This document shows positions 35,701-47,159 of a DNA stretch of 64,000 bases, piece after piece. A model generated the notes under the pieces. The model was given only the letters and a program-made list of their open reading frames with translations. It searched no databases and was not told where the DNA came from. The position numbers and the translations under genes were made by a program. The stretch spans positions 49,463,196 through 49,527,195 of the forward strand of contig NC_088708.1 of assembly GCF_963576615.1 (NCBI RefSeq), in the 5' to 3' direction. Every line of letters starts with the position of its first letter. Within the stretch, counting starts at the first letter, position 1. Source of the stretch: Watersipora subatra. Lineage: Eukaryota; Bryozoa; Gymnolaemata; Cheilostomatida; Watersiporidae.

Positions 35701-36713
35701 AACTGGAAACCTTATTGAAGTAAGTCTGTAGATGCTGTAAGTCAGTAAGTGCTGTCTGTAAGTTATATAAAGTTACCACTATTATCGTCAAATGGTACAG
35801 CCAGAGATCGAACACAGACAGCGCATTGTACTAGCAATATAAGAATTTCTTTTAATTTAGGTTAATTTTTTAAGTTCTCTCTTATCTTGAAGGATAAAAA
35901 TCTACTCACAACAACAGCCCTGAGTTACCTTGACAAAGGAGTATTCTAATGACGCCATTGTTGTCCCTAGTGGCCCATGTTTCACAAAATTGTCATATTT
36001 AAATATTGGTAGGCTAGTGTCCCTGAGTACCCTTTAAATTTATCGGATGTCTATGACATGAAGAGTTGTACAGTGTGAATTATAGCGATGGAAAGTTAAA
36101 TTGTATCCTTTTCAGTTATTTACCTTTTGAACCCTTGAAAACCGCAGAAGGTACACGAGAAACTGCTTCGGAAAAGCATATGGTATCTCAACAACCAGCT
36201 AAACTTTTGCATTATATAGCACTCTGAGGCTCAACGTCAAAATGTTAGAATTTTTGATAGACTTTAAAAGATGGTAAGCGTTACTGCGGCAGTGACTTAG
36301 ATTGTTCTGAAACTCATATTGATACTGATTTTTCAAAGCGTGAACCTAAATAATAAGTAATAATATTAATAATGGCTAATAATAACGATTGGCTTCTACT
36401 TAAAACTAGTGAATGTTGATTCACTGATATCCAGCGTAGCTTGATATAAGTTCGAGTAGCCGTAACCCTAACCAGTAACTGACAGCTATGCTGTCTCTTA
36501 GCATCAAGTTTTCTCATTTTTCATCGTGTTTATCATCCCATTTGAAGCTACATGCGCTACAAGTCTACAGCTCAGTCTTCCACCTGTTTACAGCGAATTT
36601 TTGAAAATGATTTAACAAAGCTTACCCTCTTCTTCCGGATCGATGCAGTTCTTTTTCGCGTATGCTACTTTACGTCTGCTCATGTTGGCTCTTCTACTCG
36701 CGACGAACGCCTC
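26910..36713 (-). CDS. MYLK: myosin light chain kinase-like Ser/Thr kinase with calmodulin-binding tail
   Basis: Predicted to phosphorylate myosin regulatory light chain under Ca2+/calmodulin control. Exons on the minus strand: 36713-36626, 35147-35057, 33598-33395, 31705-31564, 31131-30932, 30077-29925, 28810-28687, 27449-26910; phases match and give 513 codons plus stop. The kinase domain is complete: LGRGKFGEV loop, AAK lysine, HLDMKPEN catalytic loop, DFG, MAPEV, MWSVGVICYVL. It is followed by ARRKWK then KAIRAIVAMNRL, the MLCK calmodulin-binding helix, and a basic Ser/Arg-rich tail of about 150 residues ending GGKRI. No Ig or FN3 domains are seen on either side, so it resembles short MLCKs (MYLK2/3/4-like). 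The first Met visible is in exon 36713 (NMSRRKVAY). Upstream coding or 5' UTR exons may exist. The paralogue is not resolved. Confidence 0.88.
27647..28061. mobile_element. fold-back element, about 415 bp, in a kinase intron
   Basis: The left arm starts GTAACGGTGCATCTTAGGTC, then GGTACAACGCGCATACAACG, and includes CACAAACATTGTGGATACAA. The right arm is the inverted complement (ending TAAGATGCACCGTTAC), over 110 bp per arm with a few mismatches. The loop is AT-rich. It is non-coding; the target duplication is not clear. Confidence 0.8.
28206..28505. repeat. 19-bp minisatellite (CTAGCAACTAGTACAGTGA)
   Basis: About 15 copies with GTGA/GTAA variation, tailing into a degenerate AACTA-rich stretch to about 28615. 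It lies in the same kinase intron as the 27647 fold-back element. Confidence 0.9.
29467..29567. repeat. perfect 22-bp inverted repeat around 57 bp
   Basis: The left arm (29467-29488) begins CTATTTTTAAGCTAATC. The right arm (29546-29567) is its exact complement over 22 bp. The interior is non-coding. It may be a short palindromic mobile element; a structured RNA is less likely. Confidence 0.75.
29630..29712. repeat. (AT)n microsatellite
   Basis: About 40 uninterrupted AT dinucleotides in a kinase intron. Confidence 0.98.
34338..34900. repeat. 11-bp minisatellite (GTGAGTGGTGG)
   Basis: About 50 units of 11 bp, regular on the right (GGTGAGTGGTG/GGTGAGTCGTG) and degenerate on the left. The + strand carries a GGTGAGT splice-donor consensus in almost every unit. 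The host kinase gene is on the minus strand, so these donors are antisense to it. Minus frames give a spurious Thr/His/Pro repeat. Confidence 0.92.
35055..35057 (-). promoter_or_regulatory. non-canonical GC 5' splice site (AG|GCAAGG)
   Basis: The exon encoding GEILGR ends CTCGGCAG followed by GCAAGG. Joining at this GC donor to the acceptor at 33599-33600 restores the glycine-rich loop LGRGKFGEV exactly. No GT donor nearby does so. AG|GCAAG is the known consensus for the minor GC-AG class of U2 introns. Confidence 0.8.
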
Positions 36714-37972
36714 CTAAAATTACTTCTCTAACATCAGACTCATGAATCTGGAGAATCTAACAAAGCCTAGTTTATAACCAATATATGTAGACACGTAATG
36801 TGTGTAATTATTCCACAACGCTGCCATGTAATAAATGAGATGAGCAGCAAACGGATAGTTAATACTATACAGGGAGCGGAGTCAGCGTTATTAGTCTCTA
36901 ATTAACTTGTGTGCGGAGTGAGTTCCTTTCTGTCGAAGATAAAGAATTTCTAAGGAGAATTATGAGCTTGTTTTTTCTTGGATCCCGTACATTAGTGCTA
37001 TGGGCACTGTGGCATCACTGAATGGAAATTGAAGGGCTGGCTTCTCTGAATCTGGATTGCTATAGCTAGCTATAAATATATCTGTATGTAAACAACTGAG
37101 AGGTGCACAAAGTTGGGGCTGTACCATTTACACTTAGCCTCAGTTTCATACAGGAACAGGGACAGTTATTTTTCATCGAGTTGAGTTAAATTATCGAATA
37201 ACTTAACTCATCGAGTTAAGTTATCCGGTGAGTAACTTAACTCATTGAGTTAAGTTACTCACCTGTACAACAGGTGTAACTTGTTGTACAGGTTACACCT
37301 GTACAACAGGTGTAACTTGTTGTACAGGCGTAACCTGTACTAGTTGTACAGTTACACCTTTACAACTAGTACAGGTGTAACTACTAGAACCTGTATCGAT
37401 AATTACATATACATATATACCTGTATATATGTATGTATGTATGTATTATACATGTATGATGCTTTGCGACCAAATGCTTGTAACAATCTGGTGGAAGGCT
37501 CTGAACATATGGGTGCAATTTTTGCGTGAAGTCTGACATAAAATGTGGAAACTCAGAGAGTGTACACAGACAAACAGACACACATCGTTGTGTGCGTGCG
37601 AGTGGGTGCGTGTGTGTGAAAAAAATGTGGAAGTAAACTTCGAAATTTCTATGGCTCTTTCTGCAAGAAATACCTTTATAAGAGGTACTAGATTAAAGGT
37701 ATTCTAAAGAATGTTTCGTATTTGGCCCGCAAAATATTCTAATAGTACATTGTAGAACAAAAATCTATAGTCCCACAAGAGGAGACAATTCATAGCTTTC
37801 ATACAATTTAATTAACTACTAGATCTAAAGACATACTATTTCTTGCTGTCGACTCATGACAAATTGCACTTTATTCATTTAGAAACAGTATCATAAATTG
37901 AAATAGCTTGTGATTATAAACACAAATTTGAGGAGTTAATTTCAAGGACTTTGGGAATTTTTGTAAAAGTTG
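36714..37972. other. region upstream of the kinase exons
   Basis: No further coding exon was recognised. It includes the palindrome cluster at 37165-37385 and short TA/TG repeats. Any kinase promoter or 5' exon would be expected here or beyond. Confidence 0.4.
37165..37385. repeat. cluster of nested short palindromes
   Basis: Three motif families recur in inverted orientation. GTGAGTAACTTAACTCA is paired with its exact complement around one central base (37228-37262). GTTACACCTGT is mirrored by ACAGGTGTAAC more than once. TAACTTAACTCATCGAGTTA precedes them. About 220 bp is almost wholly self-complementary. Confidence 0.85.
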
Positions 37973-38078
37973 ATGTAGCTTTATTAGTAGTTTAAAATGC
38001 TATTAGTACAAATTATTCTGATTGTTTTAAAATTACTGCAGATGTACTTTGTACTGTTATATTATGGACTGTTTTATA

Positions 38079-40711
38079 TCCCTTTGAGTCCTTATGTCCC
38101 CCTCAGAGGACAGTCATAAACTATACAGTATCATCAACAAAAATGAATTATAGAAACTAAGAACCATATTTCCTATTTAAGGGACAAATTGTGAGTTGTT
38201 CTCTCACAATTTTATATTTGCTACCTCCTTCAGTAGAGAACTACAACAAAAACAAAATGGCTGCTTCCTGTTCTGATCCATGTGCCTCAACTTCTTCAGG
38301 TAAATTCTTCAATTAACTAAGTTTTTCTAGTGTTTAAAAAGTTTTGATTAGTTATTGTTGCTGTGAACATATTCCTCTATCACAAGCTCAAAAAAGCTTT
38401 GCAAAAACGTTTTTGCTACTGTTTTTATTGAAAATAATTTTTCAATGTCCCCCACAAGGGACATTGGGTTTTGATGCCTATGAATTAGATCAACTATAAA
38501 TTTAAAGTTATGGTGAATGTTTCTTTCTAACAGCTTTTTCATCTTATTTAATGGTTTTTATTTCATGTTAGCTAAAAAAGTCTTTCACATTCCCACTAAA
38601 TATTTTGCTGAATAGCTATAATTAAAAATACTGAAATAAAATAAATTTCGATTATCTTTACTATTAGGATTAATGTTAAACCTGAAGCATTTTTGTTTTT
38701 ATTCATTTTAGGACTACCAAGGAAAAGACCATCAGGAAATTTAACTGACATTGATGCCATTGATGTATTAGAACGGCTTGACGACTCTGACCTAGACTTA
38801 TGTTCAGATGACAGTGATGCAGATGTAGATTATGACCCTAGCAGTGCATCCCTATTGAATCATTCCGAGGAATCAGATGATGATGTTGAGCCACCACCAT
38901 CAAAAAGGAGCAAAAAATCTTTAAAAAAAACATGCTCTTTCCGCAAAAGTGATAGCTTTGCCAGCAAGTTCAAAGTATTACATCAAACTGCTGAGATGGA
39001 TGATTGTGAAAGCCCAGTAGAAGCCATTGGCAAGTATTTTTCTAATAAAATATTTGAGTCAATGGCGGATTTAACCAATCGCTATCATACTCAGCATTCA
39101 GGTAAATCTCTGAAGGTTACGCCTGCTGAGATCAAAACGTTTTTTGGGATCAGCTTGGTAATCGGATGCATCGGCATGAAGCGCCTCAGGATGTATTGGG
39201 AAAAGAAAACCAAAGTGCCTATTGTTGCAAATGCGATGACTAGAAATCGTTTTTTTAAGATACGGAACAACTTGAAAGTTGTAGATAATGCGCTCATAAG
39301 TGAAGAAGCTAAAAAAGAGGACAGGTTGTGGAAAGTTACACCATTAGTGGAGCATATCAGAAATATCTGCACTGAATTACCGCGAGAAAATTTCTTAAGC
39401 ATTGACGAGCAGATGATTTCATTCACAGGCAGGTGTCCAGCACGGCAGTATGTTCCAAGGAAACCAAACCCCACAGGTTTAAAAAACTTTGTTTTGGCGG
39501 GTTCAAGTGGACTAGTTTATGATTTTGAAATTTATAGAGGAGAAGGAACATTTGCTAAATTCAAGTTAAAAGATGGATCAGGAGGGCAAGGAGTAGGAGC
39601 GGTGCTTCGTTTAACAAAAGATTTAGGGCCAGGCAAGCATGTGTTCTGTGACAGGTTTTTTACAACAATTCCACTGATTGAGCATTTAGCCAAGCAAAGT
39701 ATCTCTCTTACTGGAACGATAAGTGCTAAATATGTGCCAGTGCAGTTCTCTTCTGACAAGGTCATGAAATCAAAAGGAAGGGGCACAATGGAGCAATTTG
39801 TTACAGTGAGTAGAGGGAATGAACCAATTAGCATCGTAAAATGGTTCGACACAAAAAGCATTTTAATGGCGTCTTCTTTGCATGGATTGCATCCAGTTGA
39901 AGATTGTAAAAGATGGTGTAAGCAAAAAAAGCAATTCATTACTGTACCCAGACCAGCGGTTGTTCAAAAATACAACTTATCGATGGGTGGTGTTGATCTT
40001 TGTGACCAAGCCATTTCTTACCACAGAGTAACAGCAAGGTCAAAACGATGGCCCATTCGTGTGATAAATCATCTTCTAGACTTAGCAGTTAACAACTGCT
40101 GGCTTACTCAGAGACAATCCAACTCTTCAAACAAACTCATGCAGTTATTTGACTATCGTTTCATTATGGGCGAACAAATAATAGCATCAGCAGCAAAGGA
40201 AGCTGATAGTGATTACTTGACGGATGACGAGCTACAAACTACCAGAAAAATAGTTCCACTTCCAATGGCGTACAATCGGGAAAAGGGAGCAAAACATTTG
40301 CCAGAAGCAGTGAAACTGAATAATAGTGGTCGTTGTAGACGAGAAGGTTGCTCGAACAAAACTAGCATACGCTGCACAAAATGCAATGTTTTTTTGTGTA
40401 TCAATGCAAGCAGAAATTGCTTCATGTTATTTCATAAAAGTACCTGCTAGTTTTGCTTACAATTTTAAATTGTTGATTTCTGTTTCATGCCTTTATGCTT
40501 AGTTTTAATGTTGCATCTATAACAAGTGTTTTAGACCACTTTTATAGTCACCGAGTTCCAGTGTCCTCTACAGGGGACAGTCAGTAGTGCTGCCGATAAT
40601 ATACATTTAGAAAGAAAACTTGGTTTTATGTGTTATTTTGTCTAATTTTGTCATAGAAACATAATTGCAAGTTTAAAATATTTACTCAAAATCTCTTGGG
40701 TCTCAAAGGGA
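38079..40711 (+). mobile_element. piggyBac-like transposon, 2.6 kb, apparently complete
   Basis: Terminal inverted repeats start TCCCTTTGAG at both ends and the same tetranucleotide TATA flanks each end (38075-38078, 40712-40715). The GTCC..GGAC hairpin words near each end (ATGTCCCCCTCAGAGGACA; GTGTCCTCTACAGGGGACA) look like subterminal repeats. The element encloses a transposase gene without stop codons or frameshifts. The related right arm of the surrounding inverted repeat lacks the insertion, which confirms the limits. piggyBac normally duplicates TTAA; here the flanks are TATA. Confidence 0.8.
38257..40450 (+). CDS. piggyBac-family transposase, two exons, 593 aa
   Basis: DDE transposase that excises and inserts its element. 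Exon 1 (38257-38299) encodes MAASCSDPCASTSS and ends at GTAAAT. A 412-bp intron closes at TTTTAG and exon 2 (38712-40450) continues GLPRKRPSGN in phase. This start is preferred over the in-frame TTG at 38693, whose first codons are simply the intron's pyrimidine tract. An acidic N-terminal region precedes the DDE_Tnp_1_7 core, with DEQM (D246), CDRFFTT (D328) and GGVDLCDQ (D443, D446) in the expected catalytic positions. The C-terminal Cys-rich finger reads CRREGCSNKTSIRC, CTKC, C..C..FH. The length is typical (T. ni transposase is about 594 aa). It is intact, so the element may be active or recently so. Confidence 0.9.
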
Positions 40712-42112
40712 TATAGTATATTTTATCATAATACATCAAATCATTTTTCATATCTTCTTTTTTATTTATACCTTTCAAACATTGTGCTAAGTGGTGCCAA
40801 ATCATATTATGTACAGAAATGCATATATATATGGATTTCTCATACACAACAAGAACAGCAACAAGATGACAAGGAAGTGAGTAATGCAGAAGAGATGAAT
40901 AATGATGAGTGATGAGTCACATGGCTACTTAGCCTCAGACCCTCTGGTGCCATTCTGGTTATATTTCCTTATTTACCTCTCGATGACAACCAGCAATGCA
41001 AAGCTATGTTAATCATTCTAACATAATAAGAAACTGTTCAATAGTGACTGCTTTGTCATTTTCTATGGTTGAGACAAATTAGTGTTGCTAATGAAGCCAC
41101 TTTTTCTTCTTTCTTCAGTGTTCAATCACATCCATTTTACTTTATATTCTAGTTTATTAGCCAATAGTTGTCCTGAGCAACCACTGTTAAGTTCATTAAA
41201 TAATTCAAAGAATGCTTGAAGTAGCTGGCTTCATTTCAGCAAACTCCTTGAGACTGTCTGCAGAATAATGAGCTCTGTGAGAAGTCATTAAAACTAGTGA
41301 CACTCCATGATGGACTGTATGTAATCCTTCAAATGACGAATCCTACACATGTAGGTATAAACTCATAATAGCTCGTGTAATAAAGTGTTATATAACAAAA
41401 ATATTGGACATAATTATTATTTCCTTACGGCGTAGATAAGCATTTTCAGTGCGTATGGCTGAATGCTGAAGTGATTGTCTTAATATTTTGCAAGTAAAAG
41501 TGATGCGAGGAAAATCCCTTTAAAGTAAAGTAGTACACATTTTATTAAGGTGAACATTTTTGACAGCAGTGCACATGTGAATTGTTGTACTTCGGGTAGT
41601 CACTGAAAAAAAACACTTTCTCTCATAATTTTTTGTAAGACCTTTTGTAAAAAAAATCTTTTAGGAAAAATTACAAAAAAAGGGTTCTTTTTTGCATAAA
41701 AATTTTTGTAATGAAAATTCTCACAGACCTGTATGGAAATATTTGATACAAATGAATTTTTTTGCTTCAATTTAGTAGAGTGACCAATTCAATCTTTAGC
41801 TGAAGGCCTTTAATTACATACAACATAACACTATGTAGTTATTAGTACTGTGAAGTCACTCCTCATATGTACCTACAACATAACACTCTCCAGTTACTAG
41901 TACTGTGAAGTTAGTCATCAGAAGTAAATGTACATGTATATAGTAATTCTTAGAGTTGGTTAGCATGTACAACTAGATGCATTTTAGGAGAAGGCCAGTA
42001 GAGAGTTTCTCGTGAGTTAATTGTAGACTGTATGTTTTCCCTTTAGTACTTTGCAATTTCTTCTTTTACAGGAAAGATGGAAAAGCCGCTGCATTGTGTT
42101 TTGTTAGCCTCT

Positions 42113-42228
42113 CTCCTGAGTACAGTTAAAACTCTCTCCTGAGTAGAGTCAAGACTCTCTCTCTTGAGCAGAGTCAAGACTCTCTCCTGAGTAGAGTCAC
42201 GTCTCTCCTGAGTAGATTCAAGACAAAT
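42113..42228. repeat. five imperfect copies of CTCTCCTGAGTAGAGTCAAGA
   Basis: A short tandem of about 22 bp in the spacer between the inverted-repeat arms. Each unit contains ACTCT...AGAGT, able to form a small hairpin. Confidence 0.8.
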
Positions 42229-43269
42229 GGTAAACCTGCTTATAATATTAAAAAGTTAAGAACGCATTGTCTATAATATTATAGATTAGGAACACATATA
42301 CTGGCATATGCTTTTTGTTGCCTTTTCTTTTGTATGTCTTTAAGAAGGTCATTTAAAAGTACACATTAATATTTCTCACATTGTGTCAAAGCTGAACTGT
42401 TCAAGGCTCATAAGCAACCGTGCTTGTTTGATGACAAATGGAACTCAACGAAGACCGTCATATAGTTTGGTAACTTGAAATGTTTTACAATGTTTTAACC
42501 GAGTTTCGTTATTCTGAACAAGCAGAATAGCTGCTAGCTAACGTAAGGATGTTCTTAACTATTGTTTTGGTTGGAGATTTTGAAGGAAAATTGCTATGTA
42601 CACAGGTTCAATTAATCATGAGTGCACTCACATTGGCACAGACATGAACATGCACCAAAACTGTACAAGCAGCATCGCTTATAATTACAAGGTTGTGGTG
42701 GCGCTCACATATTTAAAAACTTTGAGATGATCTGCTATTTTTTATAGTCAAAATTGTTGCATTTTAGCTGCTTATAATTCTAGGAGTGTCTTTTTCTTTT
42801 TAAGACCATTAAACTTTACCAATGACAGATTGTCGTTTTTTATTGATTATTTGACAGCAAGACTGTTATAGTGTGAAAAGGCAGCAATGAGCAGACAAGG
42901 AATTATTAGTTTTTGCCTCAACTCATTGAACTTTGATGTATGCACAGATTCTTAACATCGTCAAGGTTTCGTTGGCTCTTTGATTTTTTATGTTGCCAAG
43001 CTTCCCTTTCCTTCTGGTCAAAGATGATATTATTATGATATGGAAAGTTAAGCTATATGTAGGTAGGCTTCTAGTTGCAATTAACCTTGACATAAAGTTA
43101 CTCAGTTCCAATATTTCCTGTATATTGACACTGCTGTATGTTGCAGCAAATAGGTTTTCAACAATATTTCGTTTAATTCAAATTTGAACTTTGTTCATTT
43201 GAAACCAGGGATAGCAAATTTCCATTGCATGCTGTATTTCTAAAACGGTTTTTTACAGTATTTTCACAT

Positions 43270-43520
43270 TAGTATACCTGTTATATACCTGTTTACACCT
43301 GTTATACACCTGTTTACACCTGTTATACACCTGTTATACACCTGTTATACACCTGTTATACACCTGTTATACACCTGTTATACACCTGTTATACACCTGT
43401 TATACACCTGTTATACACCTGTTATACACCTGTTATACACCTGTTATACACCTGTTATACACCTGGTATACACCTGTTATACACCTGTTATACACCTGTT
43501 ATACCCATGTTCACACCTGT
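43270..43520. repeat. 11-bp minisatellite (ACACCTGTTAT)
   Basis: About 22 nearly perfect copies between the inverted-repeat arms. It is non-coding. Confidence 0.95.
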
Positions 43521-43934
43521 ATCTACATACTTGCATTTGGTTCAATTGGGGTTTAAACGGACAAAGAGTTCTTTGCACGAACATACATATTTTGCGGAGA
43601 AGACTAATCTCTTCCTGTTTGGTCAAGTTAATTGTGACTTGATTCAAATATTTTTAATACACACATATTTATTACTGAACACTGCAATTTCAACCATTTT
43701 AAACGTACTTGTTTATCTGGCTATCAGTAGGTTGTCAGTTAGGATGTTCAGGTGTGGCCTTAAAAACATGATAGGTTTACCAAACATTGTATATATTATT
43801 TGAAATACTATAGGGATTCATGGTGAGTAATAGAAAGCATAGAAGAGCTAAAACCACTGACTTATAATTTATAACTCAGTCATGAGATACGGTATTCTTT
43901 TCTGATATACTTTTTGCTAGCATCTATCTACTTG

Positions 43935-45502
43935 CAGATACTATGTTACTATATGTAATAGTTATTACTTATATGAACTTATAATGACTAACTTCACAGT
44001 ACTAGTAACTACAGAATGTTATGTTGTATGTTTTTATGAGGGCTGACTTCACAGTACTAGTAACTACAGAGTGTTATGCTGTATGTACTTATGAGGGCTG
44101 ACTTCACAGTACTAGTAACTACAGAATGTTATGTTGTATGTACTTATGAGGGCTGACTTCACAGTACTAGTAACTACAGAATGTTATGTTGTATGTACTT
44201 ATGAGGGCTGACTTCACAGTACTAGTAACTACAGAGTGTTATGTTGTATGTACTTATGAGGGCTGACTTCACAGTACTAGTAACTACAGAGTGTTTTGTT
44301 GTATGTACTTACATGTATGAGGGCTAACTTCACAGTACTAGTAACTACAGAGTGTTATGTTGTATGTACTTATGAGAACTACTTCAAAGCACGAGTAACC
44401 ACAGAATGAATTAGTCACTCTATTAATTAACTGAAGCAAAGGATTTTATTTGTATCAAATGTTTCATTACAGTTAAGTGAGATTATCTATGACTAAAATA
44501 GTTTTTGTCTTTTTAGTGACTACAGAAGGTTCAACACTGCACCCGCCCGCTGCAGTTATAGCTGGTATTTTTTGTAAACTGTGAACAACTTTTTCTTAAA
44601 GTGATTTTTCTTGCATATTTTCGACTAGCAAAAATTTAAGCCATTTACTTCAACACCCAATCATACACGCTGAAGTTTCTGATCTACACCATAAAGAAAT
44701 ACATTATACAATTTTTTTTTTGTAACGCTGTATTACAGCAACTATAATAGAGTTAAATTTACATGGGTATGATTCGTGTGAAAGACTACATGTATACAGT
44801 AGATCATCAGCTAAAATGGCTGCTCACAAAGCTCATCATTCTGCAGACAAAAAAGTTCGCTGAAATGAAGCCAGCCATTTTAAGCATTCTTTGAACTGTT
44901 TGATGAACTTAACAGTTGTTTCTCAGAACTACTATTGGCTAATAGTCAACTAGAATATACACTAACACAAATGTGATTGGACACTGAAGAAAGAAGTGAA
45001 GGCACCAGTCACTACTGGTGATGCTAATGTGTGTCAACTAACAGGCCATTGCTAATACATAGAAAATGACAAAGCAGTCACTATTGAACAGTTTCTTATT
45101 ATGTTAGCTTTGCATTGCTGGTTGTCATCGAGAGGTAAATAAGGAAATATAATCAGAATGGCACCAGAGGGTCTGAGGCTAAGTAGCCATGTGACTCATC
45201 ACTCATCATTATTCATCTCTTCTGCATTATTCACTTCCTTGTCATCTAGTTGCTGTTCTTGTTGTGCATGAGATATCCATATATATATGCATTTCTGTAC
45301 ATAATATGATTTGACACAATTTAGCACCATGTTTTGAAGGTATGAGTGAAAAGACAGGTATGAAAAATGATTTGATGTATTATGGTAAAATATGGTATGT
45401 AAAATATGCCATAATATAACAGTATAAAGTACAACTGCAGTAATTTGAAAAAATCAGAATAATTTGTACTAATAGCATTTTAAACTACTAATAAAGCTAC
45501 AT
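43935..45502. repeat. right arm of the long inverted repeat
   Basis: Inverse counterpart of the left arm. It ends at GCTACAT (45502) and is uninterrupted at the position where piggyBac sits on the left (about 45380-45425). Its inner end contains a 55-bp tandem expansion represented by about two units on the left arm. Confidence 0.85.
43990..44395. repeat. 55-bp tandem repeat, about 7 copies
   Basis: The unit is GAGGGCTGACTTCACAGTAC, then TAGTAACTACAGAATGTTAT, then GTTGTATGTACTTAT. It lies in the inner part of the right arm. The left arm (41810-41920) has about two inverse units, so expansion followed the arm duplication. Confidence 0.9.
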
Positions 45503-46257
45503 AAATATTTAATTATTATAATTGGCAGACGCCTTTTCATGCTGTGTGTGGGATGTTTATGTACATACATGTGCATAAACATAACGTGAGTTGACACTGC
45601 TTCGACCCATGTCTTGCCTTGTGTCAAAACATTTTTTACCAAGTGCTTCTAACCTCCTATTTAATATGGCTCTTCAGTTTATTCCAAAATCTTTGTACTC
45701 ACTGTCTCTGATTAGCCCTTTTTTCCTTTGGTTTCATTAGCCTTGTCCATTCTGATAAGAAGTTGTGCCAAGTGGCCATAACTAGCTAAATCTTTGTGCA
45801 TTTATTGTATCATTGCTCATAAATAATCATTACTTTTTATATAAACCTTTTTACACACTTTACTATTAAAAAATTATTTTCAGGCACAGCCGTATCCACA
45901 GCTGATTAATATATCTTATTATTTTGGGTAAATAGAGTTGTGTATATGAATACCACTCAGATGTTCCAAGTTAATTTTTCATACAAAGTTTTTACAATAG
46001 TTGTGCTTAAAAACTTATTTACTTGAGAGATTTATGTAAAAATTTAATGTTGCTAAAAATAAGGTTGATATGTAAAATAGGTTTTTTCAAAAATGGAACT
46101 AAAGCACTTTCAACAGAAAGCTCCTCAATTGCCTTTAGCCTTTTTCAAATTTAACTAAAACGTAAGCGTACATAATAGCAGTAATACAGTAAGTTGCACT
46201 TTATATTTGTTGCAAAAGCTCCGTATGTCCATCTGTCAGGCTAAAGTCACACTTAGA
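45503..46257. other. no gene seen
   Basis: AT-rich DNA with no exon, transposon end or tandem array that I could support. Confidence 0.4.
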
Positions 46258-46279
46258 GTGTTAAGAAACAAATGCATCC

Positions 46280-46348
46280 CACAGGTATCAAACTAGAATA
46301 ACCTGCTTTGCAACCAAGCGCTCTACAGACTGTGCCACTGAATCACCT
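46280..46348 (-). mobile_element. tRNA-derived SINE-like head
   Basis: Read on the minus strand, GATTCAGTGGCACAGTCTG, then TAGAGCGC (A-box-like) is followed about 35 bp later by GTTTGATACC (B-box-like, one mismatch). It resembles a tRNA-derived SINE head. Not a convincing tRNA gene. Confidence 0.4.
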
Positions 46349-46744
46349 ACTACCATTTTGGAATAATCATGTGCAGACACGATGATCTCTCATGGCGTAC
46401 AGAACTGCCTGTTCACTAGCAGAACTATTAAAATCTGTATTATTGACACTGAACCTGTCGCTGATTTCACTAACACTGCTGTCAGTGCTGCTATGCACAA
46501 CATATTATGTAATGAAACACTGTTTACTGATATCTGTAGTTGGATGCTATATGAAACAGTATGTGATGAATTCAAGGTCAACATCATTGAACCAGCAGCT
46601 ATAACTTCATAAAGACCACAGATCTTTGATAATCAGTTTCAGAGAGGCAGTCAACTCAAGCTAGAATTCATAAAGTATAAGAAGTGCACCTTTTTTTATT
46701 TTATGTTTTTCCATTGTTTTAGTAACATCTTTAAATTTGTAAAG

Positions 46745-46925
46745 TGCATTGTCTATTTATATATATAAATGTCAAAGTCGGTGTGTATCTGTGAGTCATT
46801 CAGTTTGCCCAGATATAGCTACTAAAATATTGTCATTGAAGTCTGCATCCCAGAAGATTTAATCTCGGAACCTCCTGTTCTCCACGCAAATGCCTTACCA
46901 ATTTAGCTGCGTGAGATTGATGGAT
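46745..46925 (-). mobile_element. tRNA-derived SINE ending in (TA)n
   Basis: On the minus strand an A-box-like GCAGCTAAATTGGTAAGGC and a B-box-like GGTTCCGAGATT are followed by a body (TTTTAGTAGCTATATCTGG) and a TATATATA tail. A related copy is at 48830-48985, and a plus-strand head of similar type is at 50490. Confidence 0.45.
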
Positions 46926-47159
46926 TCATTAAGGTAGGTGAAAATACGCTACCGCTCTCCGTTACGGCGCAACGTCATTCTATGTATTAGCAAGAGCCTT
47001 CGATAACTAGCTTACTTAAATTAGTCATTGGCAATTTGCCAAGCTAATAGCAACTGACAGGCAACTACATTATAAGCTGGTTTTTAATACCCATACAACG
47101 CTGGGCATTCTGCTAATTGATTATAAACTAAACAAGATAGAATGTTTTTTCTCACAAGA

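Larger units (their letters stand above)
37973..41955. repeat. left arm of a long inverted repeat (interrupted by piggyBac)
   Basis: From ATGTAGCTTTATTAGTAG (37973) to about 41955 this arm matches, in inverse orientation, 43935-45502. Shared stretches include TTTAAAATGCTATTAGTACA, GTGATGAGTCACATGGCTAC, TTACCTCTCGATGACAACC and AACATAATAAGAAACTGTTC. The arm is about 1.35 kb without the piggyBac-like insertion at 38079-40711. The arms have diverged by point changes and indels, so the structure is not recent. Confidence 0.85.

Noticed and set aside
38693-38711. Start of the piggyBac frame within TTGTTTTTATTC
   Set aside because: This is the pyrimidine tract of an intron; a proper ATG exon at 38257-38299 joins in phase.
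43507-43803. 98-residue frame between the inverted-repeat arms
   Set aside because: It shows no transposase motif or homology that I can recognise and starts within the tail of the 11-bp array.
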